From NCBI RefSeq assembly GCF_001610955.1, contig NZ_CP014335.1:3233001-3297000 (forward strand): DNA of 64,000 nucleotides, read 5' to 3'. Made by a program: the position numbers and the translations under genes. Position 1 is the stretch's first letter, and the number at the start of each line of letters is the position of its first letter. The stretch comes from Geobacillus thermoleovorans (GTDB lineage: Bacteria; Bacillota; Bacilli; Bacillales; Anoxybacillaceae). The notes beneath the pieces are model-generated. The model was not told the origin of the DNA, ran no database searches, and saw nothing but the letters and a program-made list of their open reading frames with translations. Shown piece by piece: positions 34,292-48,478 of the stretch.

Positions 34292-35575
34292 CTACACCTC
34301 CGCATCATACGGCTCGTAATCTTTGCGCAACGGATGCCCGACCCATTGTTCGCCGAGGAAGATGCGGATTAAGTTCGGGTGGCCGCGGAAACGGATGCCA
34401 AGCAAATCGTACGCTTCGCACTCCGGCCAGTTCGCCCCCGGCCAAAGCGGAACGAGCGAATCGACTTCCGGGTTGTCGCGCTCGATTTTGACTTTCAGCG
34501 CCACCGGCTGCCGGTTTGGATAGGAATACAAATGGACGTACACTTCCATATGCGTTTGAAAATCGGTGCCGTGCAGCTCGGATAAATAATCAAACCGAAG
34601 CTGTTCATGGCCTTTCAACAACTCGGCGACTTTGTAGTACGCCTCTTTTTTCACGACAAGCGTCGGCACATCTTTCGCCAGCCGGTTGATGTATGCATCC
34701 TCGAACACGTCCGAACCGAGATGCTCATGAATGATGCGGACATATTTCTCAAGCAGCGGATCGTTCGGCGACGGAGCGGCATACCGTCCGGTTCCTCCGT
34801 CAGTTTCTTCGGCCTTCGCCCGGGCGGCCGCTGCCGCTTTTTGTTTCGCCCCCTCATCGCCAGCGCCGCCTTGTTGCTTCGCCAAGGCCGCCGCCCGCGC
34901 TTTTGCCGCGGCCGCAGCTTTCGCTTTCGCCGCGGCGGCCGCTTTTTGCTTGGCTAGCTCGTCATCGTCGCCCGACGCTTCAGCGGCTTTTTGTTTGGCT
35001 AATGCAGCAGCTCTCGCCTTCGCGGCCACAGCTGCCTTTTTCTTCGCCAACTCAAGATCATCCTCCGCACCGCTTTCCGCCGCCTCGCGCTGTCTCCGCA
35101 GTTCCGCCGCCTTCGCCCGCGCTTCCTCCGCCGCCTTTCTCTTCGCCGCCTCGAGGTCGCCTTCGGTCGCCGCACCAGACGCAGCGGCCTCGCGCTGTCT
35201 CCGCAGTTCCGCCGCCCTCGCCCGCGCTTCCTCCGCCGCCTTTCTCTTCGCCGCCTCGAGGTCGCCTTCGGTCGCGCCGCCTGTCGCGGCTGCTTCCCGC
35301 TGTCTTCGCAGTTCGGCGGCCCTCGCCCGCGCTTCCTCGGCTGCTCGTTTTTTCGCCAATGCAAGATCGTCGGCCGATGCCGGTTCCGTTGCCTCTCCCT
35401 TCGTTGTTTCGAGCTGGCTGCCATTCGAATTCGGGGGCGTTTTCAAACTGCCCGTTTCGGCGGCTGACTTGGCCTGTTCATCTGCCTGCCTAGCCGCGAG
35501 CCGTTCGCGCGCCAGCTGTTTTGCCCGCTCAGCGGCTTCTTTTTTTCGCTGGGCCAAATCTTTTTCTTCATCCAT
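34292..35575 (-). CDS. nuoC: NADH-quinone oxidoreductase subunit C with long repeat N-terminus
   Basis: A 427-residue protein. Only residues 265-427 form the normal 30-kDa subunit (LEKYVRIIHEHLG ..., YDLLGIRFRGHPNLIRIFL and HPLRKDYEP at the end). Residues 1-264 are an extension made almost only of A, K, E, R and Q. After an opening segment (to about 70) there are three near-identical units of 33-35 residues (each with AAEEARARAAELRRQREAA-like cores), followed by more degenerate Ala/Lys repeats. The DNA encoding the units repeats with a 105-bp period (about 35050-35380). The composition suggests a long charged single alpha-helix or coiled coil. Its role is unknown; normal NuoC proteins are about 150-220 residues long. 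Confidence 0.93.
   Translation of the reverse strand: MDEEKDLAQRKKEAAERAKQLARERLAARQADEQAKSAAETGSLKTPPNSNGSQLETTKGEATEPASADDLALAKKRAAEEARARAAELRRQREAAATGGATEGDLEAAKRKAAEEARARAAELRRQREAAASGAATEGDLEAAKRKAAEEARAKAAELRRQREAAESGAEDDLELAKKKAAVAAKARAAALAKQKAAEASGDDDELAKQKAAAAAKAKAAAAAKARAAALAKQQGGAGDEGAKQKAAAAARAKAEETDGGTGRYAAPSPNDPLLEKYVRIIHEHLGSDVFEDAYINRLAKDVPTLVVKKEAYYKVAELLKGHEQLRFDYLSELHGTDFQTHMEVYVHLYSYPNRQPVALKVKIERDNPEVDSLVPLWPGANWPECEAYDLLGIRFRGHPNLIRIFLGEQWVGHPLRKDYEPYDAEV
35050..35380. repeat. In-frame tandem repeat (105-bp period) in nuoC
   Basis: About three copies of a 105-base unit. For example, an identical or nearly identical motif GCTGTCTCCGCAGTTC begins at about 35090, 35195 and 35300. 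The reading frame is kept because 105 is divisible by three. Confidence 0.8.
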
Positions 35576-35578
35576 CGG

Positions 35579-36091
35579 TTACAGCACCTTCTTCCCCGTT
35601 TTGGCTTCCAGTCGGATTTTTTCTTTTAATTTATGAATACCGTAGATGAGCGCTGCCGGGTTCGGCGGACAGCCTGGTATGTACACGTCCACCGGGACAA
35701 TTTGGTCGACGCCTTTGACGACGCTGTACGATTTGACGTACGGGCCGCCGGCTGTCGCACACGAACCCATGGCGATGACCCATTTCGGTTCGGGCATTTG
35801 GTCATACAACCGGCGCAAGAGCGGCGCCATTTTTTTCGTCACCGTGCCCGAGACAATCATGACGTCCGCCTGCCGCGGCGAGGCGCGGAAAAACGAACCG
35901 AACCGGTCGAGGTCGTAATGGGCGCCGCCGACCGCCATCATCTCGATAGCGCAACAGGCAAGGCCGAACGTCAACGGCCAAAGCGAACTGCTTCGGGCCC
36001 ATCCTTTCAACTGTTCCAACGTCGTCAAAAAGACGTTTCGCTTCACTTCTTCCATTTCGACGCCAGAAAAACCCTCCCATTTCACATCCAT
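35579..36091 (-). CDS. nuoB: NADH-quinone oxidoreductase subunit B (cluster N2)
   Basis: A 170-residue subunit that binds the terminal 4Fe-4S cluster N2. The cluster ligands are visible: GLACCAIEM (two adjacent cysteines), [10 protein letters not shown] and [28 protein letters not shown] is also a family block. The ATG at 36091 follows an AGAAGGTG site and overlaps the end of nuoA by ten bases. Confidence 0.97.
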
Positions 36092-36450
36092 CGTAACACC
36101 TTCTTTTTCCAAGCATAGATAAGGCCAATGGCAAGCAAAACGATGAAAATGATCATTTCCACCAACGCGAACAAACCGAGTTGGTCATAGACAACAGCCC
36201 ACGGGTACAAAAACACCGTCTCGATATCGAAAATGACAAACAGCAAGGCAAATAGGTAGTACCGAACTTGGAACTGAACGCGCGAGTCGTGAAAGGGATT
36301 GTTACCGCTTTCATACGTTGTCGCCTTTGCATCACTCGGCACGTGCGGCCGCAGCCACCGCCCGGCCGTGAGCGCCCCGATCGGCAGCAACACACCGAGG
36401 CAAAGGAAGACGAAGATGATCAAATAACTGTTTGCATAGATGTTGCTCAA
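36082..36450 (-). CDS. nuoA: NADH-quinone oxidoreductase subunit A
   Basis: A 122-residue three-helix subunit: [42 protein letters not shown] is diagnostic. It is the first gene of the 11-gene operon. The start is TTG at 36450, preceded by AAGGGGG at normal spacing. There is a good promoter 75 bases upstream. Confidence 0.95.
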
Positions 36451-36525
36451 TCAGCTCGCCCCCTTCCGGTTTACTACATACGTATGGTGTTAATGATGAA
36501 ATTTTTCAATAATTCCTTCGATTTC

Positions 36526-36554
36526 ATTATAACATTTATATCCAGCCGTGTCAG
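36526..36554 (-). promoter_or_regulatory. SigA promoter of the nuo operon
   Basis: Minus strand: CTGACA (36549-36554), 17-base spacer, perfect TATAAT (36526-36531). Just upstream is a GTTAACACTGTCAACACTG-type short repeat (about 36566-36584), and a palindrome CATACGTATG (36477-36486) lies in the leader; either may bind a regulator. Confidence 0.75.
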
Positions 36555-36637
36555 CAAAACTTCAAGTTAACACTGTCAACACTGTATCCATTCATGTAAG
36601 CGCTTCATCTTTGTTGAAACGACGGAATGCGAGGAAC

Positions 36638-36666
36638 GAAAAAAGAGAGAGCGTTTGCCTCTCTCC
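36638..36666 (-). terminator. Second terminator downstream of atpC
   Basis: Minus strand: GAGAG-AGGCAAACG-CTCTC followed by TCTTTTTT, about 60 bases beyond the atpC stop. Confidence 0.65.
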
Positions 36667-36692
36667 TTGACGGACGATTCTTCTGTTTTCAT

Positions 36693-36723
36693 CAAAAAAA
36701 GCAGGGGAGTTTTCCCCTGCTTT

Positions 36724-36726
<3 letters not shown>
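36693..36726 (-). terminator. Main terminator of the atp operon
   Basis: Minus strand: a near-perfect stem AAAAAGCAGGGG / CCCCTGCTTTTTTT starting at the atpC stop codon. Confidence 0.9.
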
Positions 36727-37137
<411 letters not shown>

Positions 37138-37147
37138 CTATCCCGGG

Positions 37148-39484
<2,337 letters not shown>

Positions 39485-39521
39485 CTAACAGGCGTGAGGG
39501 GGCGATATGCCCCCGCCGGCC

Positions 39522-42130
<2,609 letters not shown>

Positions 42131-42241
42131 TCACTCCTTTCGACAGCTATCGCACCGACGCGATCTCGCAAAACCGCACATAAAGGAATGGCGAAGGTGG
42201 TCGTTGACACGAACTTCGCCATCACTTTCCATATCGATTTC

Positions 42242-42502
<261 letters not shown>

Positions 42503-42531
42503 TCAAGTCTTGCTCTAATGAAAAGGAATGC

Positions 42532-43251
<720 letters not shown>

Positions 43252-43262
43252 TCACCTCGCTT

Positions 43263-43646
43263 TCATACCTGCAGCTTGTCGTTTTTCCATTTGTGAAAGA
43301 AGAAATCTATTATAATGACAATGTAGGATGTCATTAATCCCAAAACGGTTGGCACGACATGGAAATATTGCGGATACGTCAGAACAATGACAGCAGCCAA
43401 CGCGGCAAGCGCCAAACGCGATAAGGTGCCTAATGTGCGCACTTTTTTGCGCGCCGCCACCGCTTGTCCGAATTTTTCGATTTTCCAGGTTAAGTTCCAA
43501 ACCATGAGGAGGCTGATCGATGTGCCGAGAATCAAGCTGAGAAAAACGGTTTTATACGGCGTAAATCCAAAGCCGAGCGTATAGATGGCGAGCAAATACA
43601 ATATGTACCTAACTTGCCGCAAAAACACCGTTTGAAGACTTCCCAT
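43263..43646 (-). CDS. atpI: ATP synthase subunit I (AtpI)
   Basis: A 127-residue four-helix membrane protein of the bacterial atpI family, thought to help assemble the c-ring and possibly to transport Mg2+. Last helix VLGLMTSYIVIIIDFFFHKWKNDKLQV. ATG after GAGGAG at 43646; the upstream atpZ-like gene ends four bases before. Confidence 0.9.
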   Translation of the reverse strand: MGSLQTVFLRQVRYILYLLAIYTLGFGFTPYKTVFLSLILGTSISLLMVWNLTWKIEKFGQAVAARKKVRTLGTLSRLALAALAAVIVLTYPQYFHVVPTVLGLMTSYIVIIIDFFFHKWKNDKLQV

Positions 43647-43650
43647 TTTA

Positions 43651-43872
43651 TTACTCCTCAGAGAAATATTGGCGGATCAAGCGCAACATGGCATACACGC
43701 CGGCCGCCAGTCCGAGCAAAAGGCCGACGATCAAAAAGATCGGCTCGGTGCCAAATCGATCATCGATCCATCTCCCGCCGAAAACGCCGACCAAAATCGA
43801 ACCGACAAGTTGGGAGACGATGGCGGACATCAACGCCATGGCTTGAAACGGGTGGCGCTGTTTTGGGGACAT
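43651..43872 (-). CDS. atpZ: AtpZ/AtpI-family small membrane protein
   Basis: A 73-residue protein with two membrane helices: ALMSAIVSQLVGSILVGVFGGRWIDDRFGTEPIFLIVGLLLGLAAGVYAMLRLI matches the putative F1Fo ATPase subunit (AtpZ) family, with conserved GGRWIDDRFGT and GLLLGLAAG. First gene of the atp operon; AAAGGGTG site, ATG at 43872. Promoter 53 bases upstream. Confidence 0.88.
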   Translation of the reverse strand: MSPKQRHPFQAMALMSAIVSQLVGSILVGVFGGRWIDDRFGTEPIFLIVGLLLGLAAGVYAMLRLIRQYFSEE

Positions 43873-43924
43873 GCCAACACACCCTTTAACATAATGAAAA
43901 CCTTCTCAATCTACCCCCTTGTAA

Positions 43925-43953
43925 AGGATACAATACGGCCTGGTCAATGTCAA
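43925..43953 (-). promoter_or_regulatory. SigA promoter of the atp operon
   Basis: Minus strand: perfect TTGACA (43948-43953), 17-base spacer, TATCCT (43925-43930). A second, overlapping TTGACC lies six bases further downstream. Confidence 0.7.
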
Positions 43954-44476
43954 TGTGTTTCCACGTAAAACCTCATTCACATAGGGCAAATATTAATAAT
44001 TTGTGACAATTTCTCATTTTCTTCTCACAATGATGATGTATAATGATATATTTTATTTTTAGCCTATTTTCCTTTTCATGATTCTATATAGATGCAATTT
44101 GAAGCTTTACCATTTGCAGTTTTTACCGAGTATTTGATCGACTGTCGGGCGACCGAACAACGCCGCTTCCAGACCCATATATGGGTCTGTGAAGCAGGCG
44201 GTTGTTCGGTCCTCCGTCACGCCAAGGCGTGACGGAGAAGCCTGTGGCTTTCCTCCGACAGTCGAAAAGGGGCAAACCGCTTTTCCGTCAAGGATATGTT
44301 AAACTTCTTCGTTGCATCTATATATATACTTGGCTTTGCAAACGGAGCGGTTTCTCAGCGCCATCTTTCTGCCGCGGCCTATTCGATGCAAGCGCTTAAC
44401 TGACGCATGGGCAAGGCACCCTCTCCGCCGCTCGATGGAATGCGAACCCCGCGCGGCGCGGAGCGCCTTGCAACTG
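43954..44476. other. Gene-free region between upp and the atp operon
   Basis: 523 bases. The part next to atp (43970-44090) is AT-rich. It contains structured-repeat copy 1 (44087-44322). The 155 bases between this repeat and the upp stop hold no recognisable terminator. No gene is supported. Confidence 0.6.
44087..44322 (+). repeat. Structured intergenic repeat, copy 1 (236 bp)
   Basis: Bounded by a perfect 11-bp inverted repeat TATAGATGCAA / TTGCATCTATA. The interior forms a closed multi-branch structure: outer stem 44139-44148/44255-44264 (10 bp, perfect); arm 1 GACCGAACAAC/GTTGTTCGGTC (44151-44161/44201-44211) with inner stems GCTTC/GAAGC and AGACCCAT/ATGGGTCT; arm 2 TCCGTCACGCC/GGCGTGACGGA (44213-44223/44226-44236); arm 3 GAAGCC/GGCTTTC (44237-44242/44246-44252). 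Two more copies lie at 47577 and 51215. No open frame. Confidence 0.85.
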
Positions 44477-45109
<633 letters not shown>

Positions 45110-45194
45110 TCAACTCTCCTCTTCCGTATGTATGCGCTGCACTTCTATACATTCTACTGGAAAACGAGCGCCTATTCAACTGCCGAACGAACGG

Positions 45195-45230
45195 AAAAAG
45201 GCGCACCGCCAAATCCGGAGGCGGTGCACC
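45195..45230 (-). terminator. Terminator of glyA
   Basis: Minus strand: an 11-bp stem GGTGCACCGCC / GGCGGTGCGCC followed by TTTTT. Confidence 0.85.
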
Positions 45231-45257
45231 GTACGGTTTCGGACGAAGCGGCGGCGC

Positions 45258-46496
45258 TTAGTCTTGATAGAGCGGAAACTTTTCCGTCAAAGCGGCGACG
45301 CGTTGGCGCGCTTCCTCAAGCGCTTGTTCGCTGCCGACGTTTTTCAGCACAAGGCCGATGATGGCGGCGATTTCGTCCATCTCTTCCAATCCGAAGCCGC
45401 GCGTCGTGACCGCGGCCGTGCCGATGCGGATGCCGCTTGTGACAAACGGGCTTTCCGGATCGTACGGAATCGTGTTTTTGTTGACCGTAATCCCAACCTC
45501 ATCGAGCACTTTCTCCGCCGTTTTCCCGGTCAGCTGCTGCGGGCGCAAATCGACAAGCAGCAAATGGTTGTCCGTGCCGCCGGAAATGAGAGTGAATCCT
45601 TCGTTTTGCAAGGCGGCTGCGAGCCGTTTGGCATTCTCCACGACGCGCTTCGCGTAGACTTTAAAGTCGTCTTGCAACGCTTCGCCGAGCGCGACGGCTT
45701 TGGCGGCAATGACATGCATGAGCGGGCCGCCTTGAATGCCAGGGAAAATGGCTTTGTCGATCTGTTTGGCGAACTGCTCTTGGCATAAAATCATCCCGCC
45801 GCGCGGACCGCGCAGCGTTTTGTGCGTCGTCGTCGTAACGAAATGGGCGTACGGCACTGGATTCGGATGAACACCTGCCGCAACAAGACCGGCAATATGG
45901 GCCATGTCAACCATTAAATAGGCGCCGACTTCATCGGCAATCTCGCGGAACTTGGCGAAGTCGATGATGCGCGGATAGGCGCTCGCGCCGGCGACGATCA
46001 ACTTCGGCCGGTGAAGGCGCGCTTTTTCGCGCACGTCGTCATAGTCAATGACATGCGTTTCCGGATCGACGCCGTATTCGACAAAATTGTACTGAATGCC
46101 GCTGAAATTGACCGGGCTGCCGTGCGTCAAATGGCCGCCGTGCGACAAGTTCATGCCAAGCACCGTGTCGCCGTGCTCAAGAACGGTGAAATAAACGGCC
46201 ATGTTCGCCTGCGCCCCGGAGTGCGGCTGGACGTTCACATGCTCCGCTCCAAACAACTGCTTCGCTCGCTCGCGCGCCAAATCTTCGACGATGTCGACAT
46301 ATTCACAACCGCCGTAGTAGCGGCGTCCCGGATAGCCTTCCGCATATTTGTTCGTCAGCACCGACCCTTGCGCTTCCATGACCGCGCGGCTGACAAAGTT
46401 TTCCGAGGCGATCAGTTCAATTTTCGCATGTTGCCGCTTCCGCTCTTGCTCAATAGCGGCGAACACTTGCGGATCTTGTTGTGGCAAGTAATTCAT
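45258..46496 (-). CDS. glyA: Serine hydroxymethyltransferase
   Basis: A 412-residue PLP enzyme that converts serine and tetrahydrofolate to glycine and methylene-THF. The PLP lysine is in [24 protein letters not shown] and [13 protein letters not shown] are family motifs. The chain is nearly identical to the crystallised Geobacillus stearothermophilus enzyme as I remember it. The ATG at 46496 is nine bases from AAGGGGG; a TTG just upstream is a less likely start. Confidence 0.98.
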   Translation of the reverse strand: MNYLPQQDPQVFAAIEQERKRQHAKIELIASENFVSRAVMEAQGSVLTNKYAEGYPGRRYYGGCEYVDIVEDLARERAKQLFGAEHVNVQPHSGAQANMAVYFTVLEHGDTVLGMNLSHGGHLTHGSPVNFSGIQYNFVEYGVDPETHVIDYDDVREKARLHRPKLIVAGASAYPRIIDFAKFREIADEVGAYLMVDMAHIAGLVAAGVHPNPVPYAHFVTTTTHKTLRGPRGGMILCQEQFAKQIDKAIFPGIQGGPLMHVIAAKAVALGEALQDDFKVYAKRVVENAKRLAAALQNEGFTLISGGTDNHLLLVDLRPQQLTGKTAEKVLDEVGITVNKNTIPYDPESPFVTSGIRIGTAAVTTRGFGLEEMDEIAAIIGLVLKNVGSEQALEEARQRVAALTEKFPLYQD

Positions 46497-46525
46497 CAAT
46501 AGCTCCCCCTTATGCGAAATCAGTG

Positions 46526-46538
46526 AATATTCGTTTTT
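46526..46538 (-). promoter_or_regulatory. Candidate PurR box upstream of glyA
   Basis: AAAAACGAATATT on the minus strand matches the B. subtilis PurBox AWWWCCGAACWWT at 11 of 13 positions and overlaps the predicted transcription start. glyA belongs to the PurR regulon in B. subtilis. No second inverted box is evident. Confidence 0.45.
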
Positions 46539-46568
46539 ATTTTATCAGCTTCAGCTAGGCAAATTCAA
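46539..46568 (-). promoter_or_regulatory. Candidate SigA promoter of glyA
   Basis: Minus strand: TTGAAT (46563-46568), 18-base spacer, TAAAAT (46539-46544). Confidence 0.5.
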
Positions 46569-46588
46569 AGAAAAAATGAATGAAACCG

Positions 46589-47167
46589 CTAGAAAGAACA
46601 GGAATCATTCGGATTTTCCAACGAGTAGACCGCTCGGGCGCCGCCGATCAGCTTCGGCCGCGTTTTCGCCAGCGTCACGCACGCCGATCCAATGTGCTTC
46701 ACCGAAACGCGCACGGGAACGGCAACCGGCTTCAAATGCATACCGATGAGCGTATGGCCGATGTCAATGCCGGCATCGGCGCGAATCGCCTCGACAACGA
46801 CCGGGTCAGCGAACTTTCGATAGGCGTAGGCGGCCATCGCCCCACCCGCTTTCGGCACCGGAACGACCGAAACGATCTCCAGCCCGTGAGTTTTGGCGGT
46901 TTCCCGTTCGACAACAAGCGCCCGATTTAAATGTTCACAACATTGAAACGCGAGCGCAATGCCGGTTTCGCGCCGCCACGCGTCAAGCTCGGCAAACAGC
47001 ATGGCGGCAACGTCCATCGATCCAGCCGTGCCGATCCGCTCGCCAAGCACCTCGCTCGTACTGCAGCCGATCACAACGACATCGCCGCGGCCAAGCGGAG
47101 CCTGTTTGCGAAACTCATGCAAGATGGCTTGCCATTGCTGCCGCCATTCGGTCAATCGTGCGTCCAT
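46589..47167 (-). CDS. ywlG: UPF0340/TIGR01440 family protein YwlG
   Basis: A 192-residue protein of the UPF0340 family. Conserved segments: [37 protein letters not shown] (with a Cys-Cys pair) and [21 protein letters not shown]. Function is unknown; the gene sits between rpiB and glyA as in B. subtilis. The ATG at 47167 after GGAGGGGAAGAGG is preferred; the open frame extends upstream without a site. Confidence 0.9.
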   Translation of the reverse strand: MDARLTEWRQQWQAILHEFRKQAPLGRGDVVVIGCSTSEVLGERIGTAGSMDVAAMLFAELDAWRRETGIALAFQCCEHLNRALVVERETAKTHGLEIVSVVPVPKAGGAMAAYAYRKFADPVVVEAIRADAGIDIGHTLIGMHLKPVAVPVRVSVKHIGSACVTLAKTRPKLIGGARAVYSLENPNDSCSF

Positions 47168-47303
47168 GTCCTCTTCCCCTCCTTCGTTCGTTTTTATCCA
47201 CGCTGCCGTTGACGAACACTGGCACTTTCGACGGTGATTCGTCAAAACCGGGTCCGGCTCCGGGGATGCCTGCGATACTCACGAATATGGAGTTTTCCTA
47301 GAA

Positions 47304-47437
47304 GGCTGATGAAAAAACAACCGTTTCCCCTGAATCGACAGTTCTCAAGTGGAGAGAACGAAACGCTTGCCGACTACAGCAGAAAAGCTGGGAACAGAGC
47401 CTTCTCAACGGGTTTTTATTGATTAATCAACACGCCT
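47304..47437. repeat. TIR-bearing element, copy C (right end uncertain)
   Basis: Starts GGCTGATGAAAAAACAAC, very like copy A (GGCTGGTGAAAAACAAC), and contains the hairpin GTTCTCAAGTGGAGAGAAC in the same relative position. The right end is degenerate (ATCAACACGCC at about 47426-47436). Confidence 0.45.
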
Positions 47438-47452
47438 GACTTTTTGAACGCT

Positions 47453-47569
47453 CTCCCACCTACGCTCACGCTTAGAGGTGGGAGATTCTTGGGAACACCC
47501 GCCCTGCGGCAGGCTGTTCACCAAGCCATCCCCGTGCGTCCCACGGTTCAGCTGTCTTACCAAAACAGC
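47453..47569. mobile_element. Possible IS200/IS605 end remnant (four-hairpin block)
   Basis: Four hairpins in succession: CTCCCACCT/AGGTGGGAG (47453-47461/47476-47484), GAACA/TGTTC (47493-47497/47515-47519) with inner GCC/GGC, CCGTG/CACGG (47532-47536/47542-47546) and GCTGT/ACAGC (47551-47555/47565-47569). The first, with ACGCTCACGCTTAG in its loop, resembles palindromes I associate with the ends and guide-RNA regions of TnpB-type elements in thermophilic Bacillaceae. There is no tnpA or tnpB here. Confidence 0.4.
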
Positions 47570-47576
47570 AAAATTA

Positions 47577-47817
47577 TATAAATGCAATTGAAAGCTTTTA
47601 CATTCTTCGTTTTTACCGATCATTTCATCCGACTGTCGAGTGACCGAACAACACCGCTTAAAGACCCATGAATGGGTCTGTGAAGCGAGTCGTTGTTCGG
47701 TCTTTCGTCACGCCTTAGCGTGACAGAGGCAAGCCTATGGCTTGCCTTCGACAGTCAAAAATGGATGAGCCACTTTTCCGTCAAGAATATGTTAAACGAT
47801 TTCGTTGCATCTCTATA
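47577..47817 (+). repeat. Structured intergenic repeat, copy 2 (about 241 bp)
   Basis: Same architecture and orientation as copy 1: ends ATGCAA / TTGCAT, outer stem GACTGTCGA/TCGACAGTC (47631-47639/47748-47756), arm 1 GACCGAACAAC/GTTGTTCGGTC (47642-47652/47692-47702), arm 2 GTCACGC/GCGTGAC, arm 3 GGCAAGCC/GGCTTGCC. Several sequence changes relative to copy 1 keep pairing, notably in arm 3 and the outer stem. It ends 120 bases 3' of rpiB. Confidence 0.85.
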
Positions 47818-47936
47818 CACTCCCTTGCTGCCGCCATTCTCATGAAGCAAGACGCCCACGGCCGGCATGGGGCTGCACGGCGTCTTCCGCTTATGGCTCG
47901 CAGGCCGCATCCGCTCCGATGCGGCCCTGGTTCTGC

Positions 47937-48383
47937 CTACAAATGCTTGTTTTCATAGTCGGCGATTTTGCCGATTCGCCGCGCATGGCGTCCGCCTTCA
48001 AATTCGGTCTCAAGCCATGCCTTGGCGATTTCGCGCGCCAGGCCGGGGCCGATGACGCGCTCCCCCATCGCGAGAATGTTGCTGTCGTTATGCATGCGCG
48101 TCAGCTTGGCGCTGTAGACGTCGTGGCAAAGGGCGCAACGCACCCCTTTCACTTTGTTGGCGGCGATCGTCATGCCGATGCCGGTGCCGCAGATCAAAAT
48201 GCCGCGATCAAATTCGCCGCGCGCCACTTTTTCAGCGACGGGAAGCGCGTAATCCGGGTAATCGACCGATGTTTCACAATCGCAGCCAAAATCGGTGTAC
48301 TCGATTCCCATTTCATCCAACAGTGCTTTAATTTCCTCACGAATGCGAATTCCACCATGGTCAGAAGCAATAGCGACTTTCAT
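47937..48383 (-). CDS. rpiB: Ribose-5-phosphate isomerase B
   Basis: A 148-residue RpiB/LacAB-type isomerase interconverting ribose-5-P and ribulose-5-P. Motifs: VAIASDHGG, YTDFGCDCETSVDYPDYA, GILICGTGIGMTIAANKVKGVRCALCHD (with catalytic Cys in ILICGTG) and NILAMGERVIG. In B. subtilis the gene is ywlF. No convincing ribosome site precedes the ATG at 48383 (nor the GTG at 48386); the upstream sequence is C-rich. Confidence 0.93.
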   Translation of the reverse strand: MKVAIASDHGGIRIREEIKALLDEMGIEYTDFGCDCETSVDYPDYALPVAEKVARGEFDRGILICGTGIGMTIAANKVKGVRCALCHDVYSAKLTRMHNDSNILAMGERVIGPGLAREIAKAWLETEFEGGRHARRIGKIADYENKHL

Positions 48384-48478
48384 CACGTTCGGGCGGGGAG
48401 CCCTAGGCTTCGCAGTGATAGCGAAAGCCAGGGAGGAATCGCCCTTCCTCCTTTCGATGAATCATATTTGCATGTGCA

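Larger units (their letters stand above)
47168..47936. other. Gene-free 770-bp region with three stacked repeat elements
   Basis: No gene is supported between ywlG and rpiB. The region contains TIR element copy C (47304-47437), a block of four consecutive hairpins resembling an IS200/IS605 end (47453-47569) and structured-repeat copy 2 (47577-47817). In B. subtilis these two genes are close together, so the space was probably gained by insertion. Confidence 0.7.

Noticed and set aside
34731..35636. Ser/Ala/Cys-rich 301-codon plus-strand frame opposite nuoC
   Set aside because: Its odd composition is the antisense reading of the nuoC Ala/Lys repeats.
43970..44040. Rex-like operator upstream of the atp operon
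   Set aside because: Half-sites TTGTGA and TCACAA are present but wrongly spaced.
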